Assembly (NCBI GenBank): GCA_036493895.1
Contig: DASXOZ010000070.1
Span: forward strand, 288,868 to 352,867
Direction of reading: 5' to 3'
Source of the DNA: Candidatus Binatia bacterium
Lineage (GTDB): Bacteria > Desulfobacterota > Binatia > UBA1149 > CAITLU01
DNA length: 64,000 nucleotides
Positions 37,351 to 46,354 of this stretch are shown in pieces. The notes beneath the pieces were generated by a model. It saw only the letters and a list, made by a program, of their open reading frames with translations. It was not told where the DNA came from and ran no database searches. The translations under genes and the position numbers were made by a program. Position 1 is the first letter of the stretch. Each line of letters starts with the position of its first letter.

Positions 37351-38430
37351 TCAATCGCTGGTGTCTTTCCACTCCGTGCCCGTACTGTCGGCGGGGGGAT
37401 CGCTGAACGCCGCGCTCCAGCAGGCCGTTGCGGATGAGTTGAGCAACTGAATCGTCGCTGGGCCGGGCGACTGTGTCAGGGGCAGGCCGGGGACTGTGAG
37501 CCCAGCGCCTTTGCCGGCGAGCTTCAGCGTCGACTTCCCGCTGACGCCGGCTTTGATCGACAGCTTGACGATGCCGTTGCTGCTGCCGAGCTTGTCGGAA
37601 TATTGGTAGCCACTGCCGCTGAACTTCCAACAAGGCTTGCCGCTGCAGTCGCCACCGGCCGGAATGGCGTACTCGTCCAGCAGGTGATTGCCGCCGTCGT
37701 ACAGACAAACCCTGTAGGCAGTGGCCGTCGTCGGATCGCCGAGGTCGGCAAACGATGTTGCGTCGCCCTTCTTCCACGACCAGCCGAGCGTGTTCTCGCT
37801 GCTCGTCGCAAGCGCCAGCGTGCTGCCCCCGGTCGGAGTCGCCTTGCAATCGTTGCGGGGGGACGCGGGGCAACTGCCACAAAACCGCGTGTGCTGGCAC
37901 CCGGCCGCCGCGTCGCAAGAGTCGGTCGTGCACGGGTCGCCGTCGTCGCAGCTGAGCGGCGTATGGACACAGCCGGTGGACGGATTGCAGCTGTCATCTG
38001 AGCAGACATTGCGATCATCGCAGTTGATCGGCGTGCCGGTGCAGCCAGTGACCGTGTCGCAGTTCTGCGAGATGCACTGGTTACCGTGGGCGCAGTCGAC
38101 CGGAGTGTCGGTGCAGGGCGGACTGCCGCCGGGACCGGTACATTTCGCGGTGGAACAGACACCCGCGCTATTGCAGATGTTCGTCGTCGCCGGGCACTGG
38201 CCGGTGATCTCGTTGCAGGAGCCTGGGAGGCACCGATCTCCGTGGCATTGGTCGGGGGTCGTATGCGTGCAGCCGTAGTCCGGATCGCACCCGTCGACGG
38301 TACACGGATCGCTGTCGGTACAATCGAGTGACGCACAATCGACGGCACGGGCAGAGGTAGAAACGGAGAGTGAGGCCAGCAGAAACAGCGTCGCTACGGA
38401 CGCTGCCGTCCTTGCCCGGTGAACAGCCAT
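37351..38430 (-). CDS. Secreted protein with slime-mould-type cysteine repeats (Dicty_CTDC)
   Basis: A 359-residue exported protein with a signal peptide (about 1-30, LSVSTSARA). The mature N-terminus is cysteine-rich, with repeats of the form CxDxxxCxxDxCxxxxGCxH (CTDSDPCTVDGCDPDYGCTH; CDDRNVCSDDSCNPSTGCVH; CDDGDPCTTDSCDAAAGCQH), the Dictyostelium CTDC type common in myxobacterial and related surface proteins. The C-terminal half (about 200-359) is a Gly/Ser-rich beta domain. GGGAGGAA lies just before the ATG. Probably surface or extracellular; function unknown. Confidence 0.85.
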   Translation of the reverse strand: MAVHRARTAASVATLFLLASLSVSTSARAVDCASLDCTDSDPCTVDGCDPDYGCTHTTPDQCHGDRCLPGSCNEITGQCPATTNICNSAGVCSTAKCTGPGGSPPCTDTPVDCAHGNQCISQNCDTVTGCTGTPINCDDRNVCSDDSCNPSTGCVHTPLSCDDGDPCTTDSCDAAAGCQHTRFCGSCPASPRNDCKATPTGGSTLALATSSENTLGWSWKKGDATSFADLGDPTTATAYRVCLYDGGNHLLDEYAIPAGGDCSGKPCWKFSGSGYQYSDKLGSSNGIVKLSIKAGVSGKSTLKLAGKGAGLTVPGLPLTQSPGPATIQLLNSSATACWSAAFSDPPADSTGTEWKDTSD

Positions 38431-38771
38431 AGATTCCTCCCGCGATCGGCAAGAGCGCGCGTCAACCCACTCTCGATCCCAAGACTGACAAATTCCAATA
38501 ATCCGGAAGGGCATCGCCTGTCAATGATGTAGTCGCATTACACAAGGATTTCGCGCCGCCTCCGCCAGGAGAGCGGCGCGGCAAATCCGCGAAGCGGGAA
38601 TCGGTCCTCAGGGGATTCGGCTCCCCAACTGGCCGCTCGCATCCCGCCGTTCGATTCACTTGCCGGCCCCATGGGAGATCGCGAGAGATCCTCGGGCATC
38701 CGCAGGCATCTGGGCCGAGCGCGCGGCGGGACGGTTGACGTTTGGCCCGGGCCCACTAAAAACCCGGGCAC
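38431..38771. other. Divergent intergenic region
   Basis: 341 bp between the cysteine-repeat gene (minus) and a small exported protein (plus). A TTGACA on the minus strand (38524-38519) followed by an AT-rich stretch (38504-38490) may be the promoter of the cysteine-repeat gene; spacing to the best -10 is only 15 nt. I see no gene or RNA structure in the rest. Confidence 0.4.
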
Positions 38772-39179
38772 GTGTCCTCGCGGCGTCCCAGATCCATCGC
38801 TGTCCGCGCGCTCATCGCGGCGCTCGCGCTGTGGCTGCCGGCCGCTACCGGCCAGGGCGGCCGCGCCGTCGGTCTTGCGACCGCGACGCTCGCCGTCAGA
38901 GTTTCCGGCCACGCGCACCTGTCCTGCCACGGCGATTCGAAGGACTGCTGCTGCAAGAACCAGGTGACGCTGCGCTCCGGCCTTTGTGGCTGCCATGATG
39001 GCGCCACTGCCCCGGCGCTCACGGACGATGATCCGATGCTCGCGGCGGCGGTGTTCGCGCCTGAGCCGGCGGTCGCGGCTGCTCGCTGCGGCGATGCCGC
39101 GCCGGTTGTTTCCCTGTCGCCGGTCGTCGCTCCTCCCGATCGGCCTCCGCAAGCTCCTCCACCTTCCCCGTTCGCCTGA
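38772..39179 (+). CDS. Small Cys-rich exported protein
   Basis: A 135-residue protein with an N-terminal hydrophobic segment (about 13-25), a motif SCHGDSKDCCCKNQ followed by CGCHDG, and a Pro-rich tail. The CHGDxxxCCC and CxC arrangement could bind a metal such as copper. It precedes an outer-membrane barrel candidate with a 113-nt gap. GTG start without strong Shine-Dalgarno sequence. No family recognised. Confidence 0.6.
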   Translation: MSSRRPRSIAVRALIAALALWLPAATGQGGRAVGLATATLAVRVSGHAHLSCHGDSKDCCCKNQVTLRSGLCGCHDGATAPALTDDDPMLAAAVFAPEPAVAAARCGDAAPVVSLSPVVAPPDRPPQAPPPSPFA

Positions 39180-39292
39180 TTTCGTGGAATTGCGCGGCTC
39201 CTGCACGCCTGTGCGGGAACGTCGCAGTGGAAGTCGCACGACGCACGCACTGCACCGCAGGCGCGTGTGTGCGTGCGCGGAGCTTTACTTTG

Positions 39293-40252
39293 ATGTCGAA
39301 TCCTCGTGGGCGCCGGCTTGCCGCCGCCGCCCTGCTCGCATTTGCGCTCGCGCCGTCGCGTGCCCGCGCCTGCGACCTCTGCTCGATTTACACCGGCTCG
39401 CTGATGCAGCAGGAAAAGACCGGCTTCGCGCTGGCCGTCGCCGAGCAGTACGGCGATTTTGCCAGCATCCGCCAGGACGGTCACAGCCGATCCAATCCTG
39501 CCAACGAGCGCATCGACAGCTCGATCACCCAGCTCGTCGTCGCCTACAGCTTCCTGTCGTGGCTCGGGATCCAGGCCGACGCTCCGCTCGTCTCGCGTGA
39601 TTACCGCCGCATCGAGGACGGCACGCCGACCCACGGCAGTGTCGGCGGGCTCGGCGACATTTCGCTGCTTGCGCGCGTCTCTCCGTACAGCCACGCGTTC
39701 GGCGACACGCTGGTCCACATGGAGCTACTGGCCGGAATCAAGCTGCCGACAGGGGACACCCACCGCCTGTTCGAGGAGCTGTCCGAGCCGCCCGGCGGAA
39801 ATCCGAGCACGGTGCACGGGCATGATCTCGCCCTGGGCACGGGGTCGGTGGACGGCCTGTTCGGCGCGAGCGCGCACGTGAGCTGGAAGCGGCTGTTCGG
39901 CGACGCCGCCCTGCAATATGCCGTGCGAAGCCGCGGAGACGCCGCGTACCAGTATGCAAACGACCTGACGTGGGAGGCGGCGCCGGGCCTGTACCTGCTG
40001 CTCGAGCACACGTACACGGCGGCGCTGCGCGTGGTCGCCAGCGGCGAGTACAAGAGCCGGGACCACCAGGGCGGCGAGCTTCAGGACGACACGGCGATCA
40101 CGTCCGTCTACCTCGGTCCGGGCGTGCAGATGACGTGGAGCGATTCGCTGCACGTCGATCTCACCGTCGACGTCCCGGTTGTCGAAGACGTGACGGGAAG
40201 GCAGCTCGTGCCGAACTATCGGCTGAGGGGCGGCGTCGTGTGGCGGTTCTGA
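39293..40252 (+). CDS. Putative outer-membrane beta-barrel protein with CDLC motif
   Basis: A 319-residue exported protein: signal peptide (about 1-24, cleavage near SRARA), then CDLCSIYTGS at the mature N-terminus and alternating beta strands (VVAYSFLSWLGIQADAP; VHMELLAGIKLPTG; GDAALQYAVRSRGD), ending in aromatic F (GGVVWRF), typical of barrels inserted by the BAM complex. The CDLC start recurs in transporter-like barrels next to metal genes. Start at ATG chosen by signal peptide. A metal link is inference. Confidence 0.75.
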   Translation: MSNPRGRRLAAAALLAFALAPSRARACDLCSIYTGSLMQQEKTGFALAVAEQYGDFASIRQDGHSRSNPANERIDSSITQLVVAYSFLSWLGIQADAPLVSRDYRRIEDGTPTHGSVGGLGDISLLARVSPYSHAFGDTLVHMELLAGIKLPTGDTHRLFEELSEPPGGNPSTVHGHDLALGTGSVDGLFGASAHVSWKRLFGDAALQYAVRSRGDAAYQYANDLTWEAAPGLYLLLEHTYTAALRVVASGEYKSRDHQGGELQDDTAITSVYLGPGVQMTWSDSLHVDLTVDVPVVEDVTGRQLVPNYRLRGGVVWRF

Positions 40253-40279
40253 AAACGTCCGCCGCAGCTCGCCGATTTC

Positions 40280-41341
40280 CTACGCCGCGCCGGCCGGTTG
40301 CGCCAGCAGCCCGAGCATCCGATCCATCTGCTCGTCGGTGCCGATGCTGACACGCACGCCACGCTGCAACACCGGCGAGTCGAAGAAACGCACGAGAACT
40401 CCGCCTTCTCTCAGCAGATCGTAGACCGCGCGCCCGCCCCCACGACTCGCACAATCGACGAAAATGAAATTCGCCGACGAATCCTCGACGCCGAAGCCGA
40501 GCCGCCGAAGCGCCGCCGTCACGCGCGCGCGCGTCGCACGAATGCGCGCGACGTTGCTGTGCATCCACGCGATGTCCTCGAGCGCGGCAACGCCGGCCGC
40601 GACCGCCAGGCGAGAGACGTTGTAGGAATCCTTCACCTTGGCCAGCTCGGCGAGAAACTCTTCGTTGCCGAACAGCAGCCCGAGGCGCAGCCCTGCCAGG
40701 GAGAACGACTTCGAGAACGTTCGCGTGACGACGACGTTGGCATGCGCGGCGAGAAGCGGAATTGCCGTTGCGCCGCCGAAATCGATGTAGGTCTCATCGA
40801 CGACGACGACTCCGCTCGCTTCGCGCGCGAAGGCCGCGATGGCGCCCGGCGAAACGCAGCGTCCGGTCGGAGAATTCGGCGTACAAAGGAACGTGATGCG
40901 GGCGCCGCTGCCCTTCAGCCCCGCCGGAATCGCCGCACTGCCGTCCGCCGCCACCTCGACCGGGATCGCCCCGACGAGCTCCGTCAGCGTGCGGTACAGC
41001 GAATAGGTCGGCACCGCGTACGCCACCTTGTCGCCGGGATCGGTGCACGCACGCAGCAGGATCGCGAGCAGCTCGTCCGAGCCGTTGCCGACCAGGATCT
41101 GCGACGGCCGGACCCCGTACACCTGCGCGGCCTTCTCGCGCAGCGGATCCGACATCGGCGACGGGTAAAGGTGCAGGCGATGCGCTTCGGCCTCGATCGT
41201 CTCGACGACCAGCGGCGAGCACGGGTACGGGTTCTCGTTGGTGTTGAGCTTGACCAGATGGCGGTCGGTCGGCTGCTCGCCGGGCGTGTACCCGGCAATC
41301 GCGCGAACGCGGGCGCTGGCGAGATCGGTTGCGCGTGACAT
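40280..41341 (-). CDS. hisC: Histidinol-phosphate aminotransferase
   Basis: A 353-residue fold-type I PLP enzyme. LNTNENPYPCSP, VGNGSDELLAILL, TPNSPTGRCV, VVVDETYIDF and PLP-lysine site TRTFSKSFSLAGLRLG are all HisC signatures. It catalyses the seventh step of histidine synthesis. No other his genes are nearby; it is the last gene downstream of the tetrapyrrole operon and M48 protease, with a 98-nt gap. Some homologues act on aromatic amino acids instead. Confidence 0.92.
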   Translation of the reverse strand: MSRATDLASARVRAIAGYTPGEQPTDRHLVKLNTNENPYPCSPLVVETIEAEAHRLHLYPSPMSDPLREKAAQVYGVRPSQILVGNGSDELLAILLRACTDPGDKVAYAVPTYSLYRTLTELVGAIPVEVAADGSAAIPAGLKGSGARITFLCTPNSPTGRCVSPGAIAAFAREASGVVVVDETYIDFGGATAIPLLAAHANVVVTRTFSKSFSLAGLRLGLLFGNEEFLAELAKVKDSYNVSRLAVAAGVAALEDIAWMHSNVARIRATRARVTAALRRLGFGVEDSSANFIFVDCASRGGGRAVYDLLREGGVLVRFFDSPVLQRGVRVSIGTDEQMDRMLGLLAQPAGAA

Positions 41342-41439
41342 CGTTCGAGTTCCCCCCACCAGCAGAAAAACCGGAAAAATCGCGACAGTTGCCGCTTACG
41401 CGCACCGGCCTCGGCGCGTCAGGGGTACCGGTCCCGCGT

Positions 41440-42879
41440 TCAGTGCGGCACGGAGCCGCCGACGGGCCCGCCTGCAGGGCCGCCCGGAGCGCCGGGCCCT
41501 CCGCCCTGCTCCGCATTGTCCTTGATGATGTGCTCCCCGAGCTTGTCCGTGCGCTTCTTGATGTCGTCGCGCAGCGGATCATCCTTCGCGAGCTTTTCCA
41601 GCGACTTCTTGTAGTACTCGATGGCCTGGCGCGACGCGCCCTGCGCTTCGCTGGTGCGGCCCATCCAGTACATGCCCTGGTCCTCGTGTCCGGATTTACC
41701 GAGAGAGCGGGCGTAGGCGAGCAGCACGTTGGCGCGGTAAGGCTCCAGCTCCACCGACTTCTTGAGCTTGATCGATGCGGCCGCGTAGTTGCCTTCCTGC
41801 GCATCGATCGATGCGAGATCGGCCAGCGTGTCCCAATCCTGCGGCGTTTTCTCGATGACCCGGTTCAGGCGCGTCCTGGCCTCGTCGAAGTGGCCGAGGT
41901 GGTATTCCGCGCGACCCAGTTCGCGGTCGACGTTGCGCCCGGAGGATTCGGCTTCCTTGAGATACTTCTCGGCGCTGTCGTATTCCTCACCGTGCGACAT
42001 CAGGATGCCGATCAGCTCGAGGTACTCGGGGCGCTGCGCGGGCGTGGCCGCTTCCAGCTTGCGCTCGTACTCGGGCACGCACTGGTCTCGCGACTGCGAA
42101 TAGGCGCGCGCGATGGCCTGGGCGCGTCGCAGCCGCCATGAAGCCGTGGCTTTGGAAGGATCCCATTCGTGGCGACCGAGGACGGCCTCGAGGTTGGTCA
42201 GTCGCTCGGTGCTCATCGGGTGCGTCAGCACGTACGGCGGAATCTTCGTCGGGTTGAGCGCCTCTTCGGCCCCGAGCTCGCGAAGCAGGCTCATCATCGC
42301 GGAGGGGTCGTAGCCGGCCTTGCGCGCGTACTCGATGCCGAGGTAGTCGGCCTCGCGCTCGAAATCGCGCTGGTAGCTGAGCTGCGCAGCCTGCCCCGCG
42401 GCGAGCGACCCGATCGCGAGCGCAGGATTGATGATGCCGAGCAGCAGCCCGAGCAGCGACGCATAATTGGCCGCGGCTCCTTTTTGCTGCTGGCGAACGA
42501 GGTGGTGGGCCGCCGCGTGCCCGATCTCGTGGCCGATGACGCCGGCCAGCGCATCTTCGCTGTCGACGCGGGAGATCAGCCCCGCGTTCGCGAAGAGCTT
42601 GCCGCCCGGCACCGAAAACGCGTTGATGTCGTCGTCCTGGACGACGAAGAACTCGTACTCGAACGGCTGCTGCCCGAGCGTCGCCACGAGCTTGCCGCCG
42701 AGCTCGCGCAGGAATCCAGCCAGCTCGTAATCGTGGATCAGCGGCATGTGCGCGATGGCCTCGCCGACGAACTCGTCCCCCATCTTCCGTTCTTCGGCGA
42801 TCTGCGCGAAAGCCGGCGTCACGACGAACGACGGAAGCGCAACGAGTGCTGCCAGCAGGATCGCGAGCAGCCTCCGCAT
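41440..42879 (-). CDS. M48 metalloprotease with TPR region (BepA-like)
   Basis: A 479-residue exported protein: signal peptide (about 1-25), zinc-protease motif HEIGH (H117, E118, H121) with third ligand in FEREADYLG, then TPR repeats (about 270-440) and a Gly/Pro tail. The layout is that of BepA/YfgC, which degrades stalled LptD and assists outer-membrane assembly. The ATG overlaps the hemB stop (TGATG). Confidence 0.9.
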   Translation of the reverse strand: MRRLLAILLAALVALPSFVVTPAFAQIAEERKMGDEFVGEAIAHMPLIHDYELAGFLRELGGKLVATLGQQPFEYEFFVVQDDDINAFSVPGGKLFANAGLISRVDSEDALAGVIGHEIGHAAAHHLVRQQQKGAAANYASLLGLLLGIINPALAIGSLAAGQAAQLSYQRDFEREADYLGIEYARKAGYDPSAMMSLLRELGAEEALNPTKIPPYVLTHPMSTERLTNLEAVLGRHEWDPSKATASWRLRRAQAIARAYSQSRDQCVPEYERKLEAATPAQRPEYLELIGILMSHGEEYDSAEKYLKEAESSGRNVDRELGRAEYHLGHFDEARTRLNRVIEKTPQDWDTLADLASIDAQEGNYAAASIKLKKSVELEPYRANVLLAYARSLGKSGHEDQGMYWMGRTSEAQGASRQAIEYYKKSLEKLAKDDPLRDDIKKRTDKLGEHIIKDNAEQGGGPGAPGGPAGGPVGGSVPH

Positions 42880-43847
42880 CAGAGTCTCGCTGCGACGTCC
42901 GCCGCGTAGTACGTGATGATGAGATCGGCGCCGGCGCGCCGGATCGACGTGAGCGTCTCGTCGACCACGCGGTTTTCGTCGATCCAGCCGGCGCGCGCCG
43001 CGGCCTTGATCATCGCGTACTCGCCGCTGACCTGGTAGGCGACGAGGGGACAGTCGAACGCCTCACGGGCACGGCGAAGGATGTCGAGATAAGGAAGAGC
43101 GGGCTTGACCATCACGAGGTCGGCGCCTTCGTCGAGATCGGCGGCGATCTCGCGCATCGCCTCGGCGCCGTTGCCCGGGTCCATCTGGTAGCCGCGACGG
43201 TCGCCGAACCGCGGAGCCGAGTCGGCCGCGTCGCGGAAGGGACCGTAGAAGCCCGAACAGTACTTGGCCGCGTACGACAGGATCGCAACGTCGGTGAGGC
43301 CCTCGTCGTCGAGGGCCATGCGGATGCGCCCCACCCTGCCGTCCATCATGTCCGACGGCGCGACGATGTCGGCGCCGGCGCGGGCGTGCGACAGCGCCTC
43401 GGCTGCCAGCAGCTCGAGCGTCTCGTCGTTGTCGACGGTGTCTCCCTCGAGCACCCCGCAGTGGCCGTGGTCGGTGTATTCGCACAGGCAGACGTCGGTG
43501 ATCACGCACAGGCTCGGCACCGACTTCTTGATCGCGCGCACCAGTGTCTGCACCGGTCCGTCGTCGAGCGCGGAATCACAGCCGCGCGCGTCCTTCTTCT
43601 CGGGAAGGCCGAACAGCAGGACGGCCGGGATGCCGAGATCGGCCGCGCGAGCTGCGCTGGCGACGGCCTTGTCGACGGATTGCTGGAACACACCGGGCAT
43701 CGAGCCGACTTCGCGCTCGACGCCGGATCCGGGAACGACGAACAGCGGAAGCACGAGGTCGTCGCGGGAAAGGCGCGTCTCGCGCACCATGCGACGGATC
43801 GTTTCGTTTCGCCGCAGGCGGCGAGGGCGGCTTTCCGGGAATGCCAC
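42879..43847 (-). CDS. hemB: Delta-aminolevulinic acid dehydratase
   Basis: HemB joins two 5-aminolevulinates to porphobilinogen. The 322-residue protein has the zinc-binding cysteines in [14 protein letters not shown], so it belongs to the Zn-dependent class, and Schiff-base lysines in [16 protein letters not shown] and [12 protein letters not shown]. The start is GTG; a TTG one codon earlier is also possible, and no clear Shine-Dalgarno sequence is seen. It lies about 10 nt after the cobA-hemD stop. Confidence 0.96.
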   Translation of the reverse strand: MAFPESRPRRLRRNETIRRMVRETRLSRDDLVLPLFVVPGSGVEREVGSMPGVFQQSVDKAVASAARAADLGIPAVLLFGLPEKKDARGCDSALDDGPVQTLVRAIKKSVPSLCVITDVCLCEYTDHGHCGVLEGDTVDNDETLELLAAEALSHARAGADIVAPSDMMDGRVGRIRMALDDEGLTDVAILSYAAKYCSGFYGPFRDAADSAPRFGDRRGYQMDPGNGAEAMREIAADLDEGADLVMVKPALPYLDILRRAREAFDCPLVAYQVSGEYAMIKAAARAGWIDENRVVDETLTSIRRAGADLIITYYAADVAARL

Positions 43848-43856
43848 CAAAGGATG

Positions 43857-45383
43857 CTAGGGTAGCCCCTGCCGATTTGCAAAAAATTCTTCGATCGCGG
43901 CGGCAAGAGCGTCGATGGTGTATTTCCCGGGCATCACGTCGACCGCGATACCGAGATCCTCGAGCGTGCGCGCAGTGACGGGACCGATCGCTGCGACTCG
44001 CCTTCCGTTCAACACTTGGCGAGCGCGGCCGCCGCACAGGGAATCGAAGCCGGTCACGGTGCTCGAGCTTGTGAACGTGGCCATGTCGAACTCGCCGAGC
44101 GCGGCAGGCGCGTCCGCCGGCGCTTCGGGAGTCGACGTTCGGTAGAGCGAGACGACATCGACGACAGCACCGCGCCTTTGAAGCACGTCCGGAAGCACTT
44201 CCCTGGCCGTCTCGGCGCGCGCGAGCACGATGCGCTGGCCGGAAACGTCTCCGAGGGCCTCGAGCAGCGCTTCGGCGACGTATTCGTCGGGCTGCACATC
44301 CACGTTGAGGCCCCTCGCCTCGATTGCCTCCCGCGTCGCCGGCCCGATGGCGGCCAGGCGAACTCCGGCCAGCTCGCGAAGGTCCCGCCTCTTTGCGAGG
44401 AACTGCCGGAAAAAAGACTCGACGCCGTTGACGCTGGTCAGCACCAGCCACCCGGCCGACGTCGCTTTGTCGAAATCACCGTCGGAGACGACCAGGTCGC
44501 GCATCTCGATCGTGGGAAATTCGATGATATCGGCGCCGCCGGCCTCCAGGCGCGAGGCGAGCGCCGCAGCCTGGTGCCTGGCCCTCGTCACGACGATGCG
44601 GCGTCCGAACAGAGGCAGCTTTTCGTACCACGAAAGTTCACTGGCCAGCGCCGCCACGTCGCCGACGACGAAGATGACCGGAGGCCGCACCAGCGCCTCC
44701 GCGTCCACCCCGATGCGGGCGAGCGTGCTCGTGACGGTCTTCTGGCGCGGCAAGGTCCCCCAGCGGATACCGGTGGCCGGCGTCTGCGGATCCATGCCCG
44801 CGTCGATGAGGCTGGTGGCGATCTCGCCGATCTTCGTCATCGCCATGAGGAAGACGAGCGTGCCGCCGGTTCGAGCCAGCGTGGCCCAGTCGATGTCATA
44901 GCCCGGGCGGGCCTCGCCCGAGCGGCCTGTGACAAAACTCACAATCGAAGAATGGTCGCGATGCGTCAGCGGAATGCCTGCATACGCCGGCACGGCCACG
45001 GCCGAGGTGACACCGGGGACCACCTCGAATCGCACGCCGGCACGGCGGCAGGCCTCGGCCTCCTCGCCCCCGCGACCGAAAATGAAAGGGTCCCCGCCTT
45101 TGAGGCGAACGACTTTCTTGCCGTCGCGCGCCCGCGCGACGAGCAGGCTCTCGATCTCCTGCTGGGAGACGCTGTCACGGCCGTGGCGCTTGCCGACGAG
45201 GATCTTCTCGGCACCGGGCGGCGCGTGCGCGAGCAGCCGGTCGCTGGCCAGCGCGTCGTAGAGAACGACGTCGGCGCGCGCGAGCACGTCGCGTCCCTTG
45301 AGCGTCAAAAGCCCGGGATCGCCGGGTCCCGCGCCGACCAGGTAAACAACGCCGGACGCGGCGCTGTCGTCGCCCTCCGTCAC
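43857..45383 (-). CDS. cobA-hemD: Uroporphyrinogen-III C-methyltransferase / uroporphyrinogen-III synthase fusion
   Basis: A 508-residue bifunctional protein. Residues about 10-255 are SUMT (VYLVGAGPGDPGLLTLKG, VRLKGGDPFIFGRGGEE, FEVVPGVTSAVAVPAYAG), which makes precorrin-2. Residues about 260-508 are uroporphyrinogen-III synthase (RRIVVTRARHQAAALASRL, VLTSVNGVESFF, FTSSSTVTGF). The fusion is common in deltaproteobacteria and Clostridia. GTG start overlaps the hemC stop (GTGA). With the sirC-like gene upstream it permits a siroheme or B12 branch. Confidence 0.95.
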   Translation of the reverse strand: MTEGDDSAASGVVYLVGAGPGDPGLLTLKGRDVLARADVVLYDALASDRLLAHAPPGAEKILVGKRHGRDSVSQQEIESLLVARARDGKKVVRLKGGDPFIFGRGGEEAEACRRAGVRFEVVPGVTSAVAVPAYAGIPLTHRDHSSIVSFVTGRSGEARPGYDIDWATLARTGGTLVFLMAMTKIGEIATSLIDAGMDPQTPATGIRWGTLPRQKTVTSTLARIGVDAEALVRPPVIFVVGDVAALASELSWYEKLPLFGRRIVVTRARHQAAALASRLEAGGADIIEFPTIEMRDLVVSDGDFDKATSAGWLVLTSVNGVESFFRQFLAKRRDLRELAGVRLAAIGPATREAIEARGLNVDVQPDEYVAEALLEALGDVSGQRIVLARAETAREVLPDVLQRRGAVVDVVSLYRTSTPEAPADAPAALGEFDMATFTSSSTVTGFDSLCGGRARQVLNGRRVAAIGPVTARTLEDLGIAVDVMPGKYTIDALAAAIEEFFANRQGLP

Positions 45384-46354
45384 GACGCGACTCCCGCCGC
45401 GGCATCGGCGGCCGCAAGAATCGCCGCAGCGCCGCGGTCGAAGAACGACTGGCCGAGGGCCGTCCCGAGCGCATCGGCGACGACGAAATCGCTGGGGTCG
45501 CGGTCGAGCGCTGCGTCGGACTCGTCGCGCACGACGGAGGTCCCATCCGGCGAGATCAGCAGGCCGACGAGGCGCACCCGCCCTTCGGACACGTGCGAGA
45601 ACGCCGCGAGAGGCAGATGGCAGCCACCGCCGAACACGCGTGCGAACGCGCGCTCGGCCGTCGCCGCCACCCGCGAGTCGTGGTGCTCCAGCGCCAGCAG
45701 CAGGTGGATCGTCGCGTCGTCGTCGGCGCGCGCGGTCACGGCAATCGTCCCCTGCCCCGGCGCCGGGACGAACTCGAAAGGATCGAGCACGACGCCGCGC
45801 ACTCTGAAGCCGGGCCGCGTCGCGTCGATGCCGAGACGGCCGAGGCCCGCTGCCGCGAGAAACGTCGCGTCGCAGTCGCCGCTTTCGAGCTTGCGAATGC
45901 GCGTCTCGACGTTGCCGCGAAGAAGCCGGATCGATGCCGAAGGACAAACGGCGAGCACCTGCGCCTGGCGACGCAGGCTCGTCGTGCCGGCGACGGTCGT
46001 TGCCGGCAGCGAGGAGAGGTCGTGGCCGGCTGCGGTGACGAGCACGTCGCGCGGGTCGGCGCGCGCAAGCACCGTCGCGATCGTCGTGCCGTCGGCGAGG
46101 TCGGTCGGGACGTCTTTCATCGAATGCACGGCGCAGTCGATGCGGCCGTCCTGCAAGGCTTCGTCGAGCTCCTTGAGGAAAAGCCCCTTGCCTCCCGCCT
46201 CGCGAAGAGGCCGGTCGGTGATGCGGTCTCCGGTCGTCGTGATCTCGACGAGCTCGATCTCTGTGCCGGGCCGCAGCGCGACCAGCGCGTCCATCGTCTG
46301 CCGCGTCTGCGTAAGAGCCAGCGGGCTTCTGCGCGTGCCGACGCGCAGCTTCAC
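45380..46354 (-). CDS. hemC: Porphobilinogen deaminase
   Basis: HemC assembles four porphobilinogens into hydroxymethylbilane. The 324-residue protein shows KLRVGTRRSPLALTQT, DCAVHSMKDVPT, TTSLRRQAQ, LRGNVETRIRKL and the dipyrromethane-cofactor cysteine in GGGCHLPLAA. GTG start overlaps the hemA stop. Confidence 0.97.
   Translation of the reverse strand: MKLRVGTRRSPLALTQTRQTMDALVALRPGTEIELVEITTTGDRITDRPLREAGGKGLFLKELDEALQDGRIDCAVHSMKDVPTDLADGTTIATVLARADPRDVLVTAAGHDLSSLPATTVAGTTSLRRQAQVLAVCPSASIRLLRGNVETRIRKLESGDCDATFLAAAGLGRLGIDATRPGFRVRGVVLDPFEFVPAPGQGTIAVTARADDDATIHLLLALEHHDSRVAATAERAFARVFGGGCHLPLAAFSHVSEGRVRLVGLLISPDGTSVVRDESDAALDRDPSDFVVADALGTALGQSFFDRGAAAILAAADAAAGVAS

Noticed and set aside
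37259..37933. Alternative minus-strand frame at the end of the cysteine-repeat gene
   Set aside because: It overlaps the regular repeat-protein frame, lacks a start signal and shows no domain; the sequence beyond the stop at 37351 gives no clear continuation.
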